The notes under the pieces are model-generated. The model had not been told where the DNA came from. It saw only the letters and a list, made by a program, of their open reading frames with translations, and ran no database searches. This document shows positions 23,469 to 35,983 of a stretch of DNA of 64,000 nucleotides, in pieces. Position 1 is the first letter of the stretch, and the number at the start of each line of letters is the position of its first letter. The translations under genes were made by a program, and so were the position numbers. The stretch is from Caenispirillum bisanense (GTDB lineage Bacteria > Pseudomonadota > Alphaproteobacteria > Rhodospirillales > Rhodospirillaceae): the NCBI RefSeq assembly GCF_039523075.1, contig NZ_BAAAEP010000008.1, positions 1-64,000 on the forward strand, read 5' to 3'.

Positions 23469-23472
<4 letters not shown>
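22432..23472 (+). CDS. RND efflux periplasmic adaptor (membrane fusion protein)
   Basis: 346 residues. Signal peptide of about 33 residues with an Ala/Pro-rich cleavage region. The biotinyl-lipoyl half-motifs are ARIGGTVADLIVDEGDMVEAGQVL and GAVLAPAPGRVLDVPVQNG (the first in two overlapping parts, ARIGGTVADL and DEGDMVEAGQVL). They surround an alpha-hairpin with heptads (LQAQLAQARTEFSRATEL). Beta-barrel and membrane-proximal domains follow. The Ala/Ser-rich C-terminus (PAASASASAPEAAR) is unstructured. It links an inner-membrane RND pump to an outer-membrane channel. The stop overlaps the pump's start (ATGA). No TolC-like gene is present in the window. Confidence 0.92.
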
Positions 23473-26690
<3,218 letters not shown>

Positions 26691-26810
26691 GCCGTTAATA
26701 CTTACGGTAATCGTTCCCTCGAAAGATCATGGGATGTACCATCCCGGGTGCCGGGCCTTACCGCCGGCCGGCGAGCCCCTCGCCGCCCGCCCGCACCTCA
26801 GGAGGGAACC

Positions 26811-28043
26811 ATGAGCTTCGAAGCAGACTGGAAGCAGGCCAAGAAGGCCTTTGAGGCCGCCACCAACAAGAAGAAGCCCTCGGCCAAGTTCCTGGGGTTC
26901 TTCCACAAGTCGGGGGTGGAGGACGCCTTCAAGGCGTATGACAAGGCGCTCGACAAGGGCGACAAGAAGGCGCTGGACGCCGCCCTGGTGGCGGTGGGCA
27001 AGGCCGCCTCCGCCTACCATTCCACCTTGGAGAAGGCCGCCAAGGCGGAAACCGACGCCCTTTACGCCAAGGAAGTGAAGAAGCTCGGCGACAAGCTGGA
27101 CGCCATCGTCCGCGAGGCCGGAGTCGCCGCCAATGCGCGGGCGGAGGATCTGCGCGGGGCCGATGTCGCCGCCGCCAAGACCCTCGCCGAGAAGACCCTG
27201 GCGGAAGTCGACAAGGTGTTCAAGGCCGCCCAGGGGGAGTTGCGCACGCTGAACCGCACCTCCGACATCGCCGACGCCCGCCTGCGGGCGGTGATCGAGG
27301 CCCAGGGGCGCGGTGACTCCAAGACCGCCAAGGCCGAGGGCAAGGTGGTGCAGGATGCGGTGAAGGCCGCCCAGGGCTCGGAAAAGAAGATCATCGCCGC
27401 CCGCGCCAAGGCCGCCTCGGTGTTCACCGCCGGCAAGGCGGCCATCGCCAAGCTGGAGATTCCCAAGGGCCGCCACCCGCACCAGACCATCCTCGACAAC
27501 ACCGACGCCTTCGTCATGAAGCTGGACGATCTGGTGTCCGAAGCCGCCGGCGAGCGCAAGTCGGTGGAAGACGCCCTGGCCGCCGCCGTGGCTGCCGTCA
27601 AGGGTGCCCAGAACTCCGAGGCGATCTATGCCGCCAGTTGCGAGAAGCTGGCCAAGCGGGCGGCCAGCATGTCGGACTACTACGACGCCATCGACCGCGA
27701 GGCCGGCGGCCTTGCCGACCGCGCCGGCCAGGAAGCCATGACCGCCAGCGAGACCGACGACCCCACCGCCCGCGCCAAGGCGCTGAAGGCGGCGGAAAAC
27801 TATGTCCGCCGTGCCACCGAGCAGGCCGGCCAGGGCCTGAAGGAAGTGCGCGCCGTCATCCAGGAAATCACCCGCACCCGCGACGGCCTGCCGCCGGCGG
27901 TGCTGGAGAACCCCAAGCTGGTGGCCCAGCTGAAGGAAGTGAACGGCTGCCTGGGCGACCTCGCCCGCTCCGAGGCCGGCTTCCAGAAGACGCTGACCAA
28001 GGCCGACAAGGTCGCCAAGTCCCTCCCCGCGCTGGCGACCTGA
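26811..28043 (+). CDS. Long helical, lysine/alanine-rich protein of unknown function
   Basis: 410 residues from the ATG at 26811, with AGGAGGG ahead of it. No signal peptide or membrane helix. The sequence is nearly all helix-forming Ala, Lys, Glu and Asp with coiled-coil character (for example FKAYDKALDKGDKKALDAAL and EVKKLGDKLDAIVREAG). A short distinct element KGRHPHQTILDNTDAF at about 220-235 breaks the helices. A single Cys lies in YAASCEKLAK and another in VNGCLGDL. I do not recognise the family. The Lys-rich, AAG-biased composition differs from neighbouring genes. It is followed by a GC hairpin and the APH/AAA gene on the same strand. A scaffold or structural role is possible. Confidence 0.75.
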   Translation: MSFEADWKQAKKAFEAATNKKKPSAKFLGFFHKSGVEDAFKAYDKALDKGDKKALDAALVAVGKAASAYHSTLEKAAKAETDALYAKEVKKLGDKLDAIVREAGVAANARAEDLRGADVAAAKTLAEKTLAEVDKVFKAAQGELRTLNRTSDIADARLRAVIEAQGRGDSKTAKAEGKVVQDAVKAAQGSEKKIIAARAKAASVFTAGKAAIAKLEIPKGRHPHQTILDNTDAFVMKLDDLVSEAAGERKSVEDALAAAVAAVKGAQNSEAIYAASCEKLAKRAASMSDYYDAIDREAGGLADRAGQEAMTASETDDPTARAKALKAAENYVRRATEQAGQGLKEVRAVIQEITRTRDGLPPAVLENPKLVAQLKEVNGCLGDLARSEAGFQKTLTKADKVAKSLPALAT

Positions 28044-28052
28044 CGATCCCGG

Positions 28053-28094
28053 CCCGGCCGCCGCCCCCCAGGATCGGAGGGCCCGGCGGCCGGG
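28053..28094 (+). terminator. GC-rich hairpin after the coiled-coil gene
   Basis: CCCGGCCGCC (28053-28062) pairs with GGCGGCCGGG (28085-28094), loop 22 bases, starting 10 bases after the stop. There is no T-run, so this is a possible weak terminator. Confidence 0.35.
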
Positions 28095-28176
28095 GTGGCG
28101 CCCCTGAACCTTCCCCCGCCGCCGCATCCGCGCTACCCTCCGCCGCGTCGCTGCCGTCAACGCCGGAGATCGTGCC

Positions 28177-29715
28177 GTGTCGCAAGCCCCTGATGCCCAG
28201 GCCGCGGTTGTCGCGCTGCTGGCCGATCCCGCCACCCACGGCGGCGAGCGGCCGGAGCGCATAGACACCCACATCTCCACCGTCTTCCTGGCCGGCGACC
28301 GGGCGCTGAAGCTGAAGAAGGCGGTCACCCTGCCCTTCCTCGACTTCGCGCCGCTCGCCGCCCGCAAGACCGCCTGCGAAGCCGAGGCCCGCGTCAATGC
28401 CCGCGGCGCCCCCGGCGTTTACCAGGGCGTGCTGGCCGTCACCCGCGGCAGTGACGGGCAGCTGTCGCTCGGCGGCGAGGGGGAGGCGGTCGACTACGTC
28501 GTCGTCATGCGCCGGTTCGGGCAGGAGACCCTGTTCGACCGTCTGGCCGGGGCCGGCAAGCTCGACCGCCGGGTGATGATGGACCTGGCGGAAGCGGTCG
28601 CCGCCTACCACGACGGCGGCGAGCCCGACGACCGCCTGGGCGGGTCCGCCGCCATCCTCGCCACCATCCGCGGCAACCGCCTCAGCTTCCTCGCCAATGC
28701 CCCGGCGGTGTTCGACCCGGCGGCGGTGGAGGCGCTTACCGACCGCAGTCTGGCGCTTGGCGAGTCGCTGGCGGCGCTGATGGACGCGCGCCGCGCCGCC
28801 GGCTGCGTGCGGCGCTGCCATGGCGACCTGCACCTGCGCAACATCGCCCTGTACGACGGCCACCCGATCCTGTTCGACGCCATCGAGTTCAACGACGATT
28901 TCGCCGTCATCGACACCCTTTACGACCTCGCCTTCCTGCTCATGGACCTGGAGGACCGCGATCTGCGCCGGTTCGCCAACATCGTCCTCAACACCTACCG
29001 CGAGCGCCGGCCGGAGGTGGAAGGGCTGGCGCTGCTGCCGCTCTACCTCGCCATGCGCGCCGCCATCCGCAGCCATGTGGCCGCCGCCGCTGCCGCCCAC
29101 CAGCAGGACGACAGCCGCCGGCAGGCCATGCGGGCGGAGGCGCTGCGGCTGTTCGCCCGGGCGGAGGACTATCTGGCGCCGCAGCCGGCGCGGCTGGTGG
29201 CGGTGGGCGGGCTGTCCGGCTCCGGCAAGAGCCGCATGGGGCGGGAACTGGCGCCCTTCGTCGGCCGCAGCCCCGGCGCCGTCACCCTGCGCACCGACGT
29301 GATCCGCAAGCAGCTGGCCGGCATCGACCCCTATGCCAAGCTGCCGCGCGAGGCCTATACCGCCGACATGTCGGCGCGGACCTATGCAGCCCTCATGGAT
29401 CAGGCGAAGCGTATACTGTCGACCGGCCAGTCGGTCATCGCCGATGCCGTCTTCGCCCGGCCGGAGGAGCGCGAGGCCATCGCCGCCGTCGCCCGCGAGG
29501 CCGGCGTGGCGTTCACCGGCCTGTGGCTGGAAGCCCCGCCCGAGGTGGCGGCGGAACGCATCACCAGCCGCCGGCGCAACGTCTCCGACGCCACGCCGGG
29601 GGTGCTGGAACAGCAGCTTTCCTGGGATCTCGGCCCCATGACCTGGACCCGCATCGACTCCGGCGGCCCCAAGGAAGACACCCTGGCGGCCGGACGGAGG
29701 ACCTGCGGTCTTTAG
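28177..29715 (+). CDS. APH-like kinase fused to AAA/P-loop ATPase domain
   Basis: 512 residues from a GTG. The N-terminal 330 residues have the aminoglycoside-phosphotransferase fold. Conserved parts are HISTVFLAGDRALKLKK, the catalytic loop CHGDLHLRNI (about residues 210-219) and the metal-binding DAIEFNDDF. The C-terminal 170 residues are a zeta-toxin/AAA-type P-loop kinase with AVGGLSGSGKSRMGREL (about 342-358), RTDVIRKQL and FARPEEREA. The two-domain family occurs in many Proteobacteria and in the mycobacterial DosR dormancy regulon. Its physiological substrate is unknown and drug resistance is not implied. The next gene is a universal stress protein, a pairing that fits a stress response. 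Confidence 0.87.
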   Translation: MSQAPDAQAAVVALLADPATHGGERPERIDTHISTVFLAGDRALKLKKAVTLPFLDFAPLAARKTACEAEARVNARGAPGVYQGVLAVTRGSDGQLSLGGEGEAVDYVVVMRRFGQETLFDRLAGAGKLDRRVMMDLAEAVAAYHDGGEPDDRLGGSAAILATIRGNRLSFLANAPAVFDPAAVEALTDRSLALGESLAALMDARRAAGCVRRCHGDLHLRNIALYDGHPILFDAIEFNDDFAVIDTLYDLAFLLMDLEDRDLRRFANIVLNTYRERRPEVEGLALLPLYLAMRAAIRSHVAAAAAAHQQDDSRRQAMRAEALRLFARAEDYLAPQPARLVAVGGLSGSGKSRMGRELAPFVGRSPGAVTLRTDVIRKQLAGIDPYAKLPREAYTADMSARTYAALMDQAKRILSTGQSVIADAVFARPEEREAIAAVAREAGVAFTGLWLEAPPEVAAERITSRRRNVSDATPGVLEQQLSWDLGPMTWTRIDSGGPKEDTLAAGRRTCGL

Positions 29716-29812
29716 TGGAACGGCCCTTTCACCCTTCGCCGCAAGGGCGCATACTCGCAGGAAATACAGGCGCTTGTGCCTGAACCGGCAGTTTCTTCAG
29801 GAGGGTCGTACC

Positions 29813-30676
29813 ATGCCCGGGATCAAGAACATCCTCGCCGTCGTCGCCGATGCCGAGAGCGGCCGGGTCCCCATGGAGACCGCCTTCGTGCTCGGTCGCG
29901 GCCTGCAGTGCCATGTGCAGGTGCTGCACGTGCGCCCCGATCCGGCCCAGGCCGTGCCGCTGGTCGGCGAGGCCATGTCGGGCGCCATGGTCGACGAAAT
30001 GATGCAGGTGGCCGAGCGCGAGGGCAAGCAGCGGGCCGAGGCCTGCCGCGCCCTGTTCGAGGACTTCTGCGGCCGCTATGCCATCCCGGTGGCGGTGGAG
30101 CCGCCGGGCCTCGGCGAGCTGACCGCCGAGTACCGTGTCGAGACCGGCGCCGAGGATGAAGTGGTCGCCACCCAGGGCCGGGTCGCCGATCTGGTGGTGC
30201 TCGGCCGTGGCAATGCCGAGACCGAGGCTTCGGCCATGGTCACCCTGCACACCGCCCTGATGGAAAGCGGCCGCCCGGTGCTGGTGGCACCGCCGGAGGC
30301 GCCGACTGCTATCGGCGGCACCGTCGCCATCGCCTGGAACGGCAGCGCCGAGGCGGCGCGCGCCGTCACCGGCGCCATGGCGCTGCTGGTGCAGGCCCGC
30401 CAGGTGGTGCTGCTGATCGCCAACGAGGACGACGGCGGCGCCAGCGCCACCGATCTGGTCACTCATCTGGCGTGGCACAAGGTGATCTGCCAGACCCGGC
30501 AGGTGCCGGCCGACGGCAACACCGGCGCCGCCCTGCTGAAGGCGGCGGGAGAGGTGGGCGCCGACCTGCTGGTGATGGGCGCCTACACCCATTCGCGGCT
30601 GCGCCAGCTCATCATCGGCGGCGTCACCCGCCATGTGCTGGAACACGCCCGCCTGCCGGTGCTGCTGTCGCACTGA
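29813..30676 (+). CDS. Tandem-domain universal stress protein
   Basis: 287 residues from the ATG at 29813, with AGGAGGG upstream; an in-frame start at 29774 is less likely. Two UspA domains are present. The first (1-145) lacks the ATP motif. The second ends with the full nucleotide-binding signature MGAYTHSRLRQLIIGGVTRH, G-x2-G-x9-G(S/T) in form. It should bind ATP. Preceding and following co-directional genes (APH/AAA, LysE) have gaps of 97 and 54 bases. Role in stress survival is from family knowledge. Confidence 0.9.
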   Translation: MPGIKNILAVVADAESGRVPMETAFVLGRGLQCHVQVLHVRPDPAQAVPLVGEAMSGAMVDEMMQVAEREGKQRAEACRALFEDFCGRYAIPVAVEPPGLGELTAEYRVETGAEDEVVATQGRVADLVVLGRGNAETEASAMVTLHTALMESGRPVLVAPPEAPTAIGGTVAIAWNGSAEAARAVTGAMALLVQARQVVLLIANEDDGGASATDLVTHLAWHKVICQTRQVPADGNTGAALLKAAGEVGADLLVMGAYTHSRLRQLIIGGVTRHVLEHARLPVLLSH

Positions 30677-30730
30677 CGGGCGGCACCCGCCGCCACCGCC
30701 GAAACACCGCCAAGGGAAGGCCGCCGCCCC

Positions 30731-31420
30731 ATGGACCTGTTGCCCGTCGCGCCGGCCACCCTGGCGCTGTTCCTCGCCGCCACCCTGGCCCTCAACCTGA
30801 CGCCGGGCCCGGACATGATGTACGTGCTCGCCAACGCCCTGCGCGCCGGATTCCGCGGCGGGCTGGCGGCGGCGGGCGGCATCGTGCTGGGCGCCGTCGG
30901 CCATGTGGCGCTGGCCGCCGCCGGCCTCACCGCCCTGCTGGCGGCGCTGCCGTGGGCGCTGGATGCGGTGCGGATCGCCGGCGGGCTCTACCTGCTGTGG
31001 CTGGGGTGGAAGGCGCTGACCGGCCCCTCCCCCCTCGGTGCCGCCATGGCCGATACCGCCGTCGCCGCCAGCGCGCAGCGAGGCCGCAGCACGGCGGCAG
31101 TGGTGCGCGACGGGTTCGTCACCTGCATCCTCAACCCCAAGGTCGGGCTGTTCTTCCTCGCCTTCCTGCCGCAGTTCGTCGACCGCTCCGCCGCGGCGGC
31201 GCCGGTGACGGCGCAGATCCTGTTCCTCGGCGCCGTCTTCTTGCTGTCGAGCTTCGTCACCCTGCTGCCGGTGGCGGCGGCCGGCGGCGGCCTCACCCGC
31301 CTGCTGCGCCGCCTGCCGCGGGCCGGTGTGGTGCTCGGCAGGCTGTCGGGGGTGATCTTCATCGCGCTCGCGGTGCGGCTGCTGCTGATGGGCGGCTCGG
31401 CGCAGAAGCCCGCCGGCTGA
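30731..31420 (+). CDS. LysE/RhtB-family amino-acid exporter
   Basis: 229 residues. Six hydrophobic helices with the family opening LNLTPGPDMMYVLANALRAG (residues about 21-40). IAGGLYLLWLGWKALTG forms the third helix and LNPKVGLFFLAFLPQFVD the fourth-loop signature. The family exports amino acids such as lysine, threonine or homoserine lactones, or their analogues. It is unrelated in position to the two tandem paralogues at 52140 and 52876, and longer than they are. Substrate unknown. Confidence 0.9.
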   Translation: MDLLPVAPATLALFLAATLALNLTPGPDMMYVLANALRAGFRGGLAAAGGIVLGAVGHVALAAAGLTALLAALPWALDAVRIAGGLYLLWLGWKALTGPSPLGAAMADTAVAASAQRGRSTAAVVRDGFVTCILNPKVGLFFLAFLPQFVDRSAAAAPVTAQILFLGAVFLLSSFVTLLPVAAAGGGLTRLLRRLPRAGVVLGRLSGVIFIALAVRLLLMGGSAQKPAG

Positions 31421-31536
31421 GGCCGCCGGCGATCCGTTCACGTTCGCGTCAGAACGCCGGTCGGGGCTCGCACCCGCCGGTTGCGGGGCGTTAGGCTGCG
31501 GCACGTCATCCCGCCGGCCGCCGCCAGGAGAGCCCC

Positions 31537-32205
31537 ATGCCGCACCGATCCCCCCTGCCCGTCGTCGTCGGCCTCGGCCTGTCGCTGGCTGCGGCGGTGT
31601 CAACGGTGACGTGGATCGCCTGCGCCCCGGCGGAGGCGCAAGGGGTGATCGTGCAGTCGACGCCGCCGCTCACCCCCGCCACCGTGGCCGCCAGCGACAG
31701 CGGCATCGTCACCGGCAACCCGCAGGGCGACGTCACCCTGGTGGAGGTGTTCGACTACCAGTGCCCGGTGTGCCGGCAGGTGCATCCCGACGTCATGCGG
31801 CTGGTGACCGAGGACGGCAACATCCGCCTCGTCCACAAGCACTGGCCGATCCTCGGCGCCGCCTCGGTCCATGCCGCCGAACTGGCCCTGGCGGCCCGCT
31901 GGCAGGATCGCTACGACGCCGTCCACACCGCCCTGATGGGCCAGCGCGGCAAGCTGACGCGGCAATCGGTGCGCGAGGCGGCAGCCGCCGCCGGCCTCGA
32001 CCTCGCCCGCGCCGATGCCGACCTGACCGCCCGGCGGGACGAGATCGACACCATCCTGGCCGGTGCGGCGCGCGAGGCCACCATCATGGGCCTGCGGGGG
32101 ACGCCGGCCTTCCTGGTCGGCAACTACGTGGTGCCCGGCGGCCTCGCCCACGACGACCTGGCGGAGCTGGTGCGGCTGGTGCGCGCCGGGGCCGACGGCG
32201 GCTGA
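31537..32205 (+). CDS. DsbA-family periplasmic thiol-disulfide protein
   Basis: 222 residues. Signal peptide of about 34 residues ending ACAPAEAQ; Cys29 sits within the signal and is not clearly a lipobox. Thioredoxin fold with the active site FDYQCPVCRQ (Cys76/Cys79), VHKHWPILG and the cis-proline loop GTPAFLV near 188. An alpha-helical insert lies between. The CPVC site and the NPxGDVTLVEVFDYQCP context resemble DsbA/ScsC relatives that oxidise or isomerise disulfides in secreted proteins. No DsbB-like partner is visible. It converges with the AsmA gene, whose stop is 24 bases away. Confidence 0.88.
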   Translation: MPHRSPLPVVVGLGLSLAAAVSTVTWIACAPAEAQGVIVQSTPPLTPATVAASDSGIVTGNPQGDVTLVEVFDYQCPVCRQVHPDVMRLVTEDGNIRLVHKHWPILGAASVHAAELALAARWQDRYDAVHTALMGQRGKLTRQSVREAAAAAGLDLARADADLTARRDEIDTILAGAAREATIMGLRGTPAFLVGNYVVPGGLAHDDLAELVRLVRAGADGG

Positions 32206-32229
32206 CCCCCGCCGCCCCGCCCCCTCACC

Positions 32230-35200
32230 TCACTGCTGCAACAGCAGGTTCTTCAGCGTGTCGCGCAGCACCTTTTCCGGCTTCGGGGCCGGCTGGTCCT
32301 GCTGCTGCGGCTGCTCCGTCCCGCCGCCATCGGCGGGCGGCGGGGCGGCGCCGGGAAGGGCCTGCCGCAGGGTGTCGCGCAGGATGTCCTCCGGCCGCGC
32401 CGGTGCCGCCGTGTCGCCCTGGCGGCCGGTGCCGACCTTGACGTTGGGCCGGTCGAGCGGGCCCGACAGCGCCACCGGCATCACCTCCGGCAGCCGCACC
32501 TGCGTGCCGAGCAGCGCCGTCAGCGCGTTCTGCGCCAGCCGCACCTCGCCGGCCGCCTCCACCGTCCAGTCGGGCAGCGACGCCCGTCCGGCCATGCTGC
32601 CGTTGTAGAGGTTGGAACTGATGGTCAGCGGCCGTTCCGGGAAGAACTGGACGATGCCGTCCGCCACCACGAAGTCGGCCCGCACGTCGACGCCGTAGCT
32701 GTCGCCGCCCACCGCCCCGGCCAGCCGGTCGAGCGCCCGCAAGGGCGCCAGCACCGCCGCCAGGGCGGAGCCGCCGCCGCTGTCGGCGCGCCGCATGTCC
32801 ACCTTGGCGAGCGACAGGCTGCCGTCGCCGGTGAGGCTGGAGACCAGCGCCCGCTCGCTGGCGCCGCTGGCCTTCACCGCCGTGCGGAAGTCGAGCCGGC
32901 CGCGGGCGGCGCGGTCGCCCTGCAGCGCCTCCAGGGCGGCGCCGATGTCCATCTGCTGCACCGCCGCCGTCAGGTCGAGGGCGGGCGTGCCGCTGCGGCC
33001 GCCGGCCAGCGCCGCCTGCAGCGAGAACGGGCCGCCGAACAGGGCGCCGGTCAGCTGCGGCACGGTCAGGGCGCCATCGGCGATGCGGGCGCTGAGGTCG
33101 GCATCGGTGAGGCGCCAGCGGTCATAGCTGAGGTCGCGGGCGGTCAGGGCGAGGTCCAGGCGCAGGGCGCTCAGGGCCGCAAGGTCCATGGGCTCCGACG
33201 ACCACCGCGGCGCGCCGCCGGCGGCCTGGGCCGGCTCCACGGCCGCGCCGGGCGCCGCCGGCAGGCCGGGCGCGGCGGCGAAGGCGGCGGGCACGATGGC
33301 CTCCACCAGCCGGTCCACCGCCGCCCGCCGTTCCGCCGGCAGGAAGGTGGTGACCGGCAGGCGGTCGGCCGGCAGCCGCGCCACCACCGCCGGCACCTCG
33401 CCGGTGGTGTCGACCGCCATCTGGCCGGACAGGGTGCTCGGCCCCGCCCGCAGGGTCATGTCCGACAGGGTGAAGGCGGCGGTGCTGCCGGTCAGCTTGC
33501 CGGCGAGGGCGAAGGGACCGATGTCGCGTCCGCCCTGCGGCTCGTAAGTCAGACCGAAGCGGCGCAGCAGCGCCACCATGTTCTCGTGGTTCACCGCCAG
33601 CGTCAGATCGAGCGCCGGGGTGCCGAGCGGATCGGCCACCGCCCCCTCCGCCGTCAGCGTGCCGCCGGCCAGCCGGCTGGCGGTGGTGATGCCGAGGCGG
33701 GTGAGGTCGCCGGTCAGGGTCGCCGACAGGCCCAGCGGCGCCGCCTGCGCCACCGCCTCCGGCAGGTCGAGGTCGAACAGGCGCGCCAGCGGCGCCGGGT
33801 CCTGGCTGTCGAGGGTGAGCGTCAGCCCCTCGAACCGCGGCGCGCCGCCGAAGCCGGTGAGGGTGCCGCCGAGGCCGAGGCGCGATCCGGCGAGGTTTTC
33901 CACCACCGTCTCGCCGAAGGTCGCCTTGCCGTCCTGCACCGTGACGTCCAGGCGGGCGCCGCGCACCTCCCGCCCCTGCCACGTCAGGGTGCCGGCGGAG
34001 GCCTTGATGTTGGCGTCGAAGGTGTTGAGAACGGCCAGATCCTGCAGCAGCGGCGGCGCCCCGGCAGGCTGACCGCCGCCCCCGCCCTGGCCGGCCGGCG
34101 CGGCGGGAGCCTGGCCGCCGGGCGCCGGCGTCGGCGCGGTGCCGCCACCGGCAGCGGCGGCCTGGCGCGGCAGGTAGGCATCGACGTTCAGCGCATCCAC
34201 CGACAGGCTGAGGCCGAAGGTGGGCCGCGCCTGCATCGGCCGCACGGCGGCGGCACCCTGGAAGCGGGTGGTGTCAAGCATGCCCTCCAGGCTCGGCACC
34301 GCCAGATCGGCGGCGGTGCCCAGCAGGGCGGCGGTGATGGCGAAGTCGCGCAGGCGGGCCGCCGGCACCTCGCCGGCCTCCACCCCCACCCAGTCCAGCA
34401 GGCCGCGCAGGTTGTTCGACCGCACCTCCAGCGTGCCGTCCAGGCGGGCGGGGTCGCTGCGGGTGTCGATGAAGCCGAAGGCGTGAACCTCGGAACTGCC
34501 GGGCAGCAGCGCATCGGCCTGGTTGACCGTCACCTCGCCATTGGCCAGCGAGGCGCTGACCGCCGCCGCCCGCACCACGCCGCCGCGCCAGGTGATGACG
34601 TCGGCGGTGATGTCGACGCTGCCGGTGAGGGACGGCGGCAGGGCGGGGATCAGCGGCTGCTGCGCCACCGCCGGGGCCGCCGCGCCGGGCACCGTCACCG
34701 GCGGCGGTTCGGCCGCCACCGCCTGACCGGGGCTGACGGCGGCAGGCGCCGCCGCCACGTCGGTGGCGGCCGGGGCGCGGGCTTCACGCAGCAGGGCATC
34801 CAGGTCGATGCGGGTGAAGGCCAGCGCCGCGTCCACCCGCGGCGGATCGGCCAGGGTCAGCGAGGCGCCGCCGGAGCCTTCGGTCTCGCCCAGGCGCAGC
34901 GTCATGCCGTCCAGCGCCACCCGCTCCGGCCCCGCCGCCACGGTCGCCGCCAGCCGGAACGGCCGGTCGAGCGGCGCCGTCGGCTCCACCCCCTGCACCG
35001 CCGCCAGGGTGCGGGCGAGCGAGGGACTGTCGGCCGTCACCGTGCCCTCGAAGGCGGGAGTGCCGCCGGCGGTCAGGCCGCCGATGCGGCCCTGCAGCAC
35101 CGCCGAGCCGCCAGCATCGGGCACGCCGAGGGTCAGGGTGAGCGGCGTCGTCCCCTCCCCGGCCGGCAGACGGCCGGTGCGCAGGGCGGCGGTGATGCGG

Positions 35201-35856
35201 CTGCCGCGCAGGGTGGTGGCAAGATCGCCCTCGAACGGCCCCTGCAGGCTGCCGGCGGCGATGTCGCCGTCGATGGCATCGAGGTGCAGTTCCTCGGCGG
35301 CGGCATCGCCCCACAGCAGCGAGCCGTCCTCGATCGTCACCCGGTCGAGCGCCACCGCCAGCCCGTCGCCGGTACCGCCGCCCGCCCCGGAGCCGGGAGC
35401 GGGCTGCGGTGCCTCGCTGCCGGGGGGCGGCGGCATTGGTCCGCCGGCGGCCGGAGCCTCGGCCGGCGGCTGGTCGAACACCCAGTTGCCGCGGCCGTCG
35501 GGCAGGATCTCCAGCACCACCTGCGGCCGCACCAGGCGCACGGACTCCACCTGCACCCGGCCGCCCAGCAGCGGCCCGAAGGCCACCCGCACCGCCAGTT
35601 CCTCCATCCGCACCATGGGCTGGTCGGAGCCTTCCGGGGCATTGGCGAAGGTGACGTCGCGGGCCGCCAGGGTGGGCGCCGGCAGCAGGCGCAGCGACAG
35701 GTCGCCGGCGATGTCCAGCCGGCGGCCGGTGGCCTGCTCCACATAGGCCGCCAGGTCGGTCTTGTAGCGGTTCCAGTCGATGAACGACGGCGCCACCAGC
35801 ACCACCGCCACGATCAGGACCAGCACCGCCGCGACCCCGATCAACACCTTCTTCAC
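32230..35856 (-). CDS. AsmA-family protein (large)
   Basis: 1208 residues. A single N-terminal membrane anchor (KKVLIGVAAVLVLIVAVVLV) is followed by the AsmA N-terminal signature FIDWNRYKTDLAAYVEQATGRRLDIAGDLSLRLLPAPTL (given as overlapping parts FIDWNRYKTDLAAY and RRLDIAGDLSLRLLP). The remainder is a long series of beta-rich repeats facing the periplasm, broken by Ala/Pro/Gly-rich linkers at about 130-165, 360-400 and 575-605. The C-terminal AsmA domain holds NLYNGSMAGRASL. AsmA-like proteins form bridge-like grooves thought to move phospholipid to the outer membrane. The closing 60 residues carry a repeated RDTL motif (ILRDTLRQAL and VLRDTLKNLL). Confidence 0.9.
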   Translation of the reverse strand: MKKVLIGVAAVLVLIVAVVLVAPSFIDWNRYKTDLAAYVEQATGRRLDIAGDLSLRLLPAPTLAARDVTFANAPEGSDQPMVRMEELAVRVAFGPLLGGRVQVESVRLVRPQVVLEILPDGRGNWVFDQPPAEAPAAGGPMPPPPGSEAPQPAPGSGAGGGTGDGLAVALDRVTIEDGSLLWGDAAAEELHLDAIDGDIAAGSLQGPFEGDLATTLRGSRITAALRTGRLPAGEGTTPLTLTLGVPDAGGSAVLQGRIGGLTAGGTPAFEGTVTADSPSLARTLAAVQGVEPTAPLDRPFRLAATVAAGPERVALDGMTLRLGETEGSGGASLTLADPPRVDAALAFTRIDLDALLREARAPAATDVAAAPAAVSPGQAVAAEPPPVTVPGAAAPAVAQQPLIPALPPSLTGSVDITADVITWRGGVVRAAAVSASLANGEVTVNQADALLPGSSEVHAFGFIDTRSDPARLDGTLEVRSNNLRGLLDWVGVEAGEVPAARLRDFAITAALLGTAADLAVPSLEGMLDTTRFQGAAAVRPMQARPTFGLSLSVDALNVDAYLPRQAAAAGGGTAPTPAPGGQAPAAPAGQGGGGGQPAGAPPLLQDLAVLNTFDANIKASAGTLTWQGREVRGARLDVTVQDGKATFGETVVENLAGSRLGLGGTLTGFGGAPRFEGLTLTLDSQDPAPLARLFDLDLPEAVAQAAPLGLSATLTGDLTRLGITTASRLAGGTLTAEGAVADPLGTPALDLTLAVNHENMVALLRRFGLTYEPQGGRDIGPFALAGKLTGSTAAFTLSDMTLRAGPSTLSGQMAVDTTGEVPAVVARLPADRLPVTTFLPAERRAAVDRLVEAIVPAAFAAAPGLPAAPGAAVEPAQAAGGAPRWSSEPMDLAALSALRLDLALTARDLSYDRWRLTDADLSARIADGALTVPQLTGALFGGPFSLQAALAGGRSGTPALDLTAAVQQMDIGAALEALQGDRAARGRLDFRTAVKASGASERALVSSLTGDGSLSLAKVDMRRADSGGGSALAAVLAPLRALDRLAGAVGGDSYGVDVRADFVVADGIVQFFPERPLTISSNLYNGSMAGRASLPDWTVEAAGEVRLAQNALTALLGTQVRLPEVMPVALSGPLDRPNVKVGTGRQGDTAAPARPEDILRDTLRQALPGAAPPPADGGGTEQPQQQDQPAPKPEKVLRDTLKNLLLQQ

Positions 35857-35900
35857 GCGCCGTCTCCCGCACCGTCAGCCGGATGAAACTCAGTCAGGCC

Positions 35901-35929
35901 AGTCTAGCCGCCATCGCCGCTGCCTGAAA
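35901..35929 (-). promoter_or_regulatory. Candidate promoter of the AsmA gene
   Basis: Reading leftwards, TTTCAG (35929-35924) and TAGACT (35906-35901) are 17 bases apart, 45 bases before the AsmA ATG. The -10 matches the consensus at four of six positions; the -35 is poor. Consensus matching only. Confidence 0.3.
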
Positions 35930-35949
35930 CCATGGGGAAACGCCTTACG

Positions 35950-35983
35950 AAAAAAGAGGGGCGGTTCTATGGCGAACCGCCCC
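35950..35983 (-). terminator. Rho-independent terminator on the minus strand
   Basis: GGGGCGGTTC (35958-35967) pairs perfectly with GAACCGCCCC (35974-35983) around a 6-base loop. Reading leftwards it is followed by CTC and six T (35955-35950). It lies 94 bases upstream of the AsmA start, so it must end a different minus-strand transcript coming from 36000 or beyond. Confidence 0.85.
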
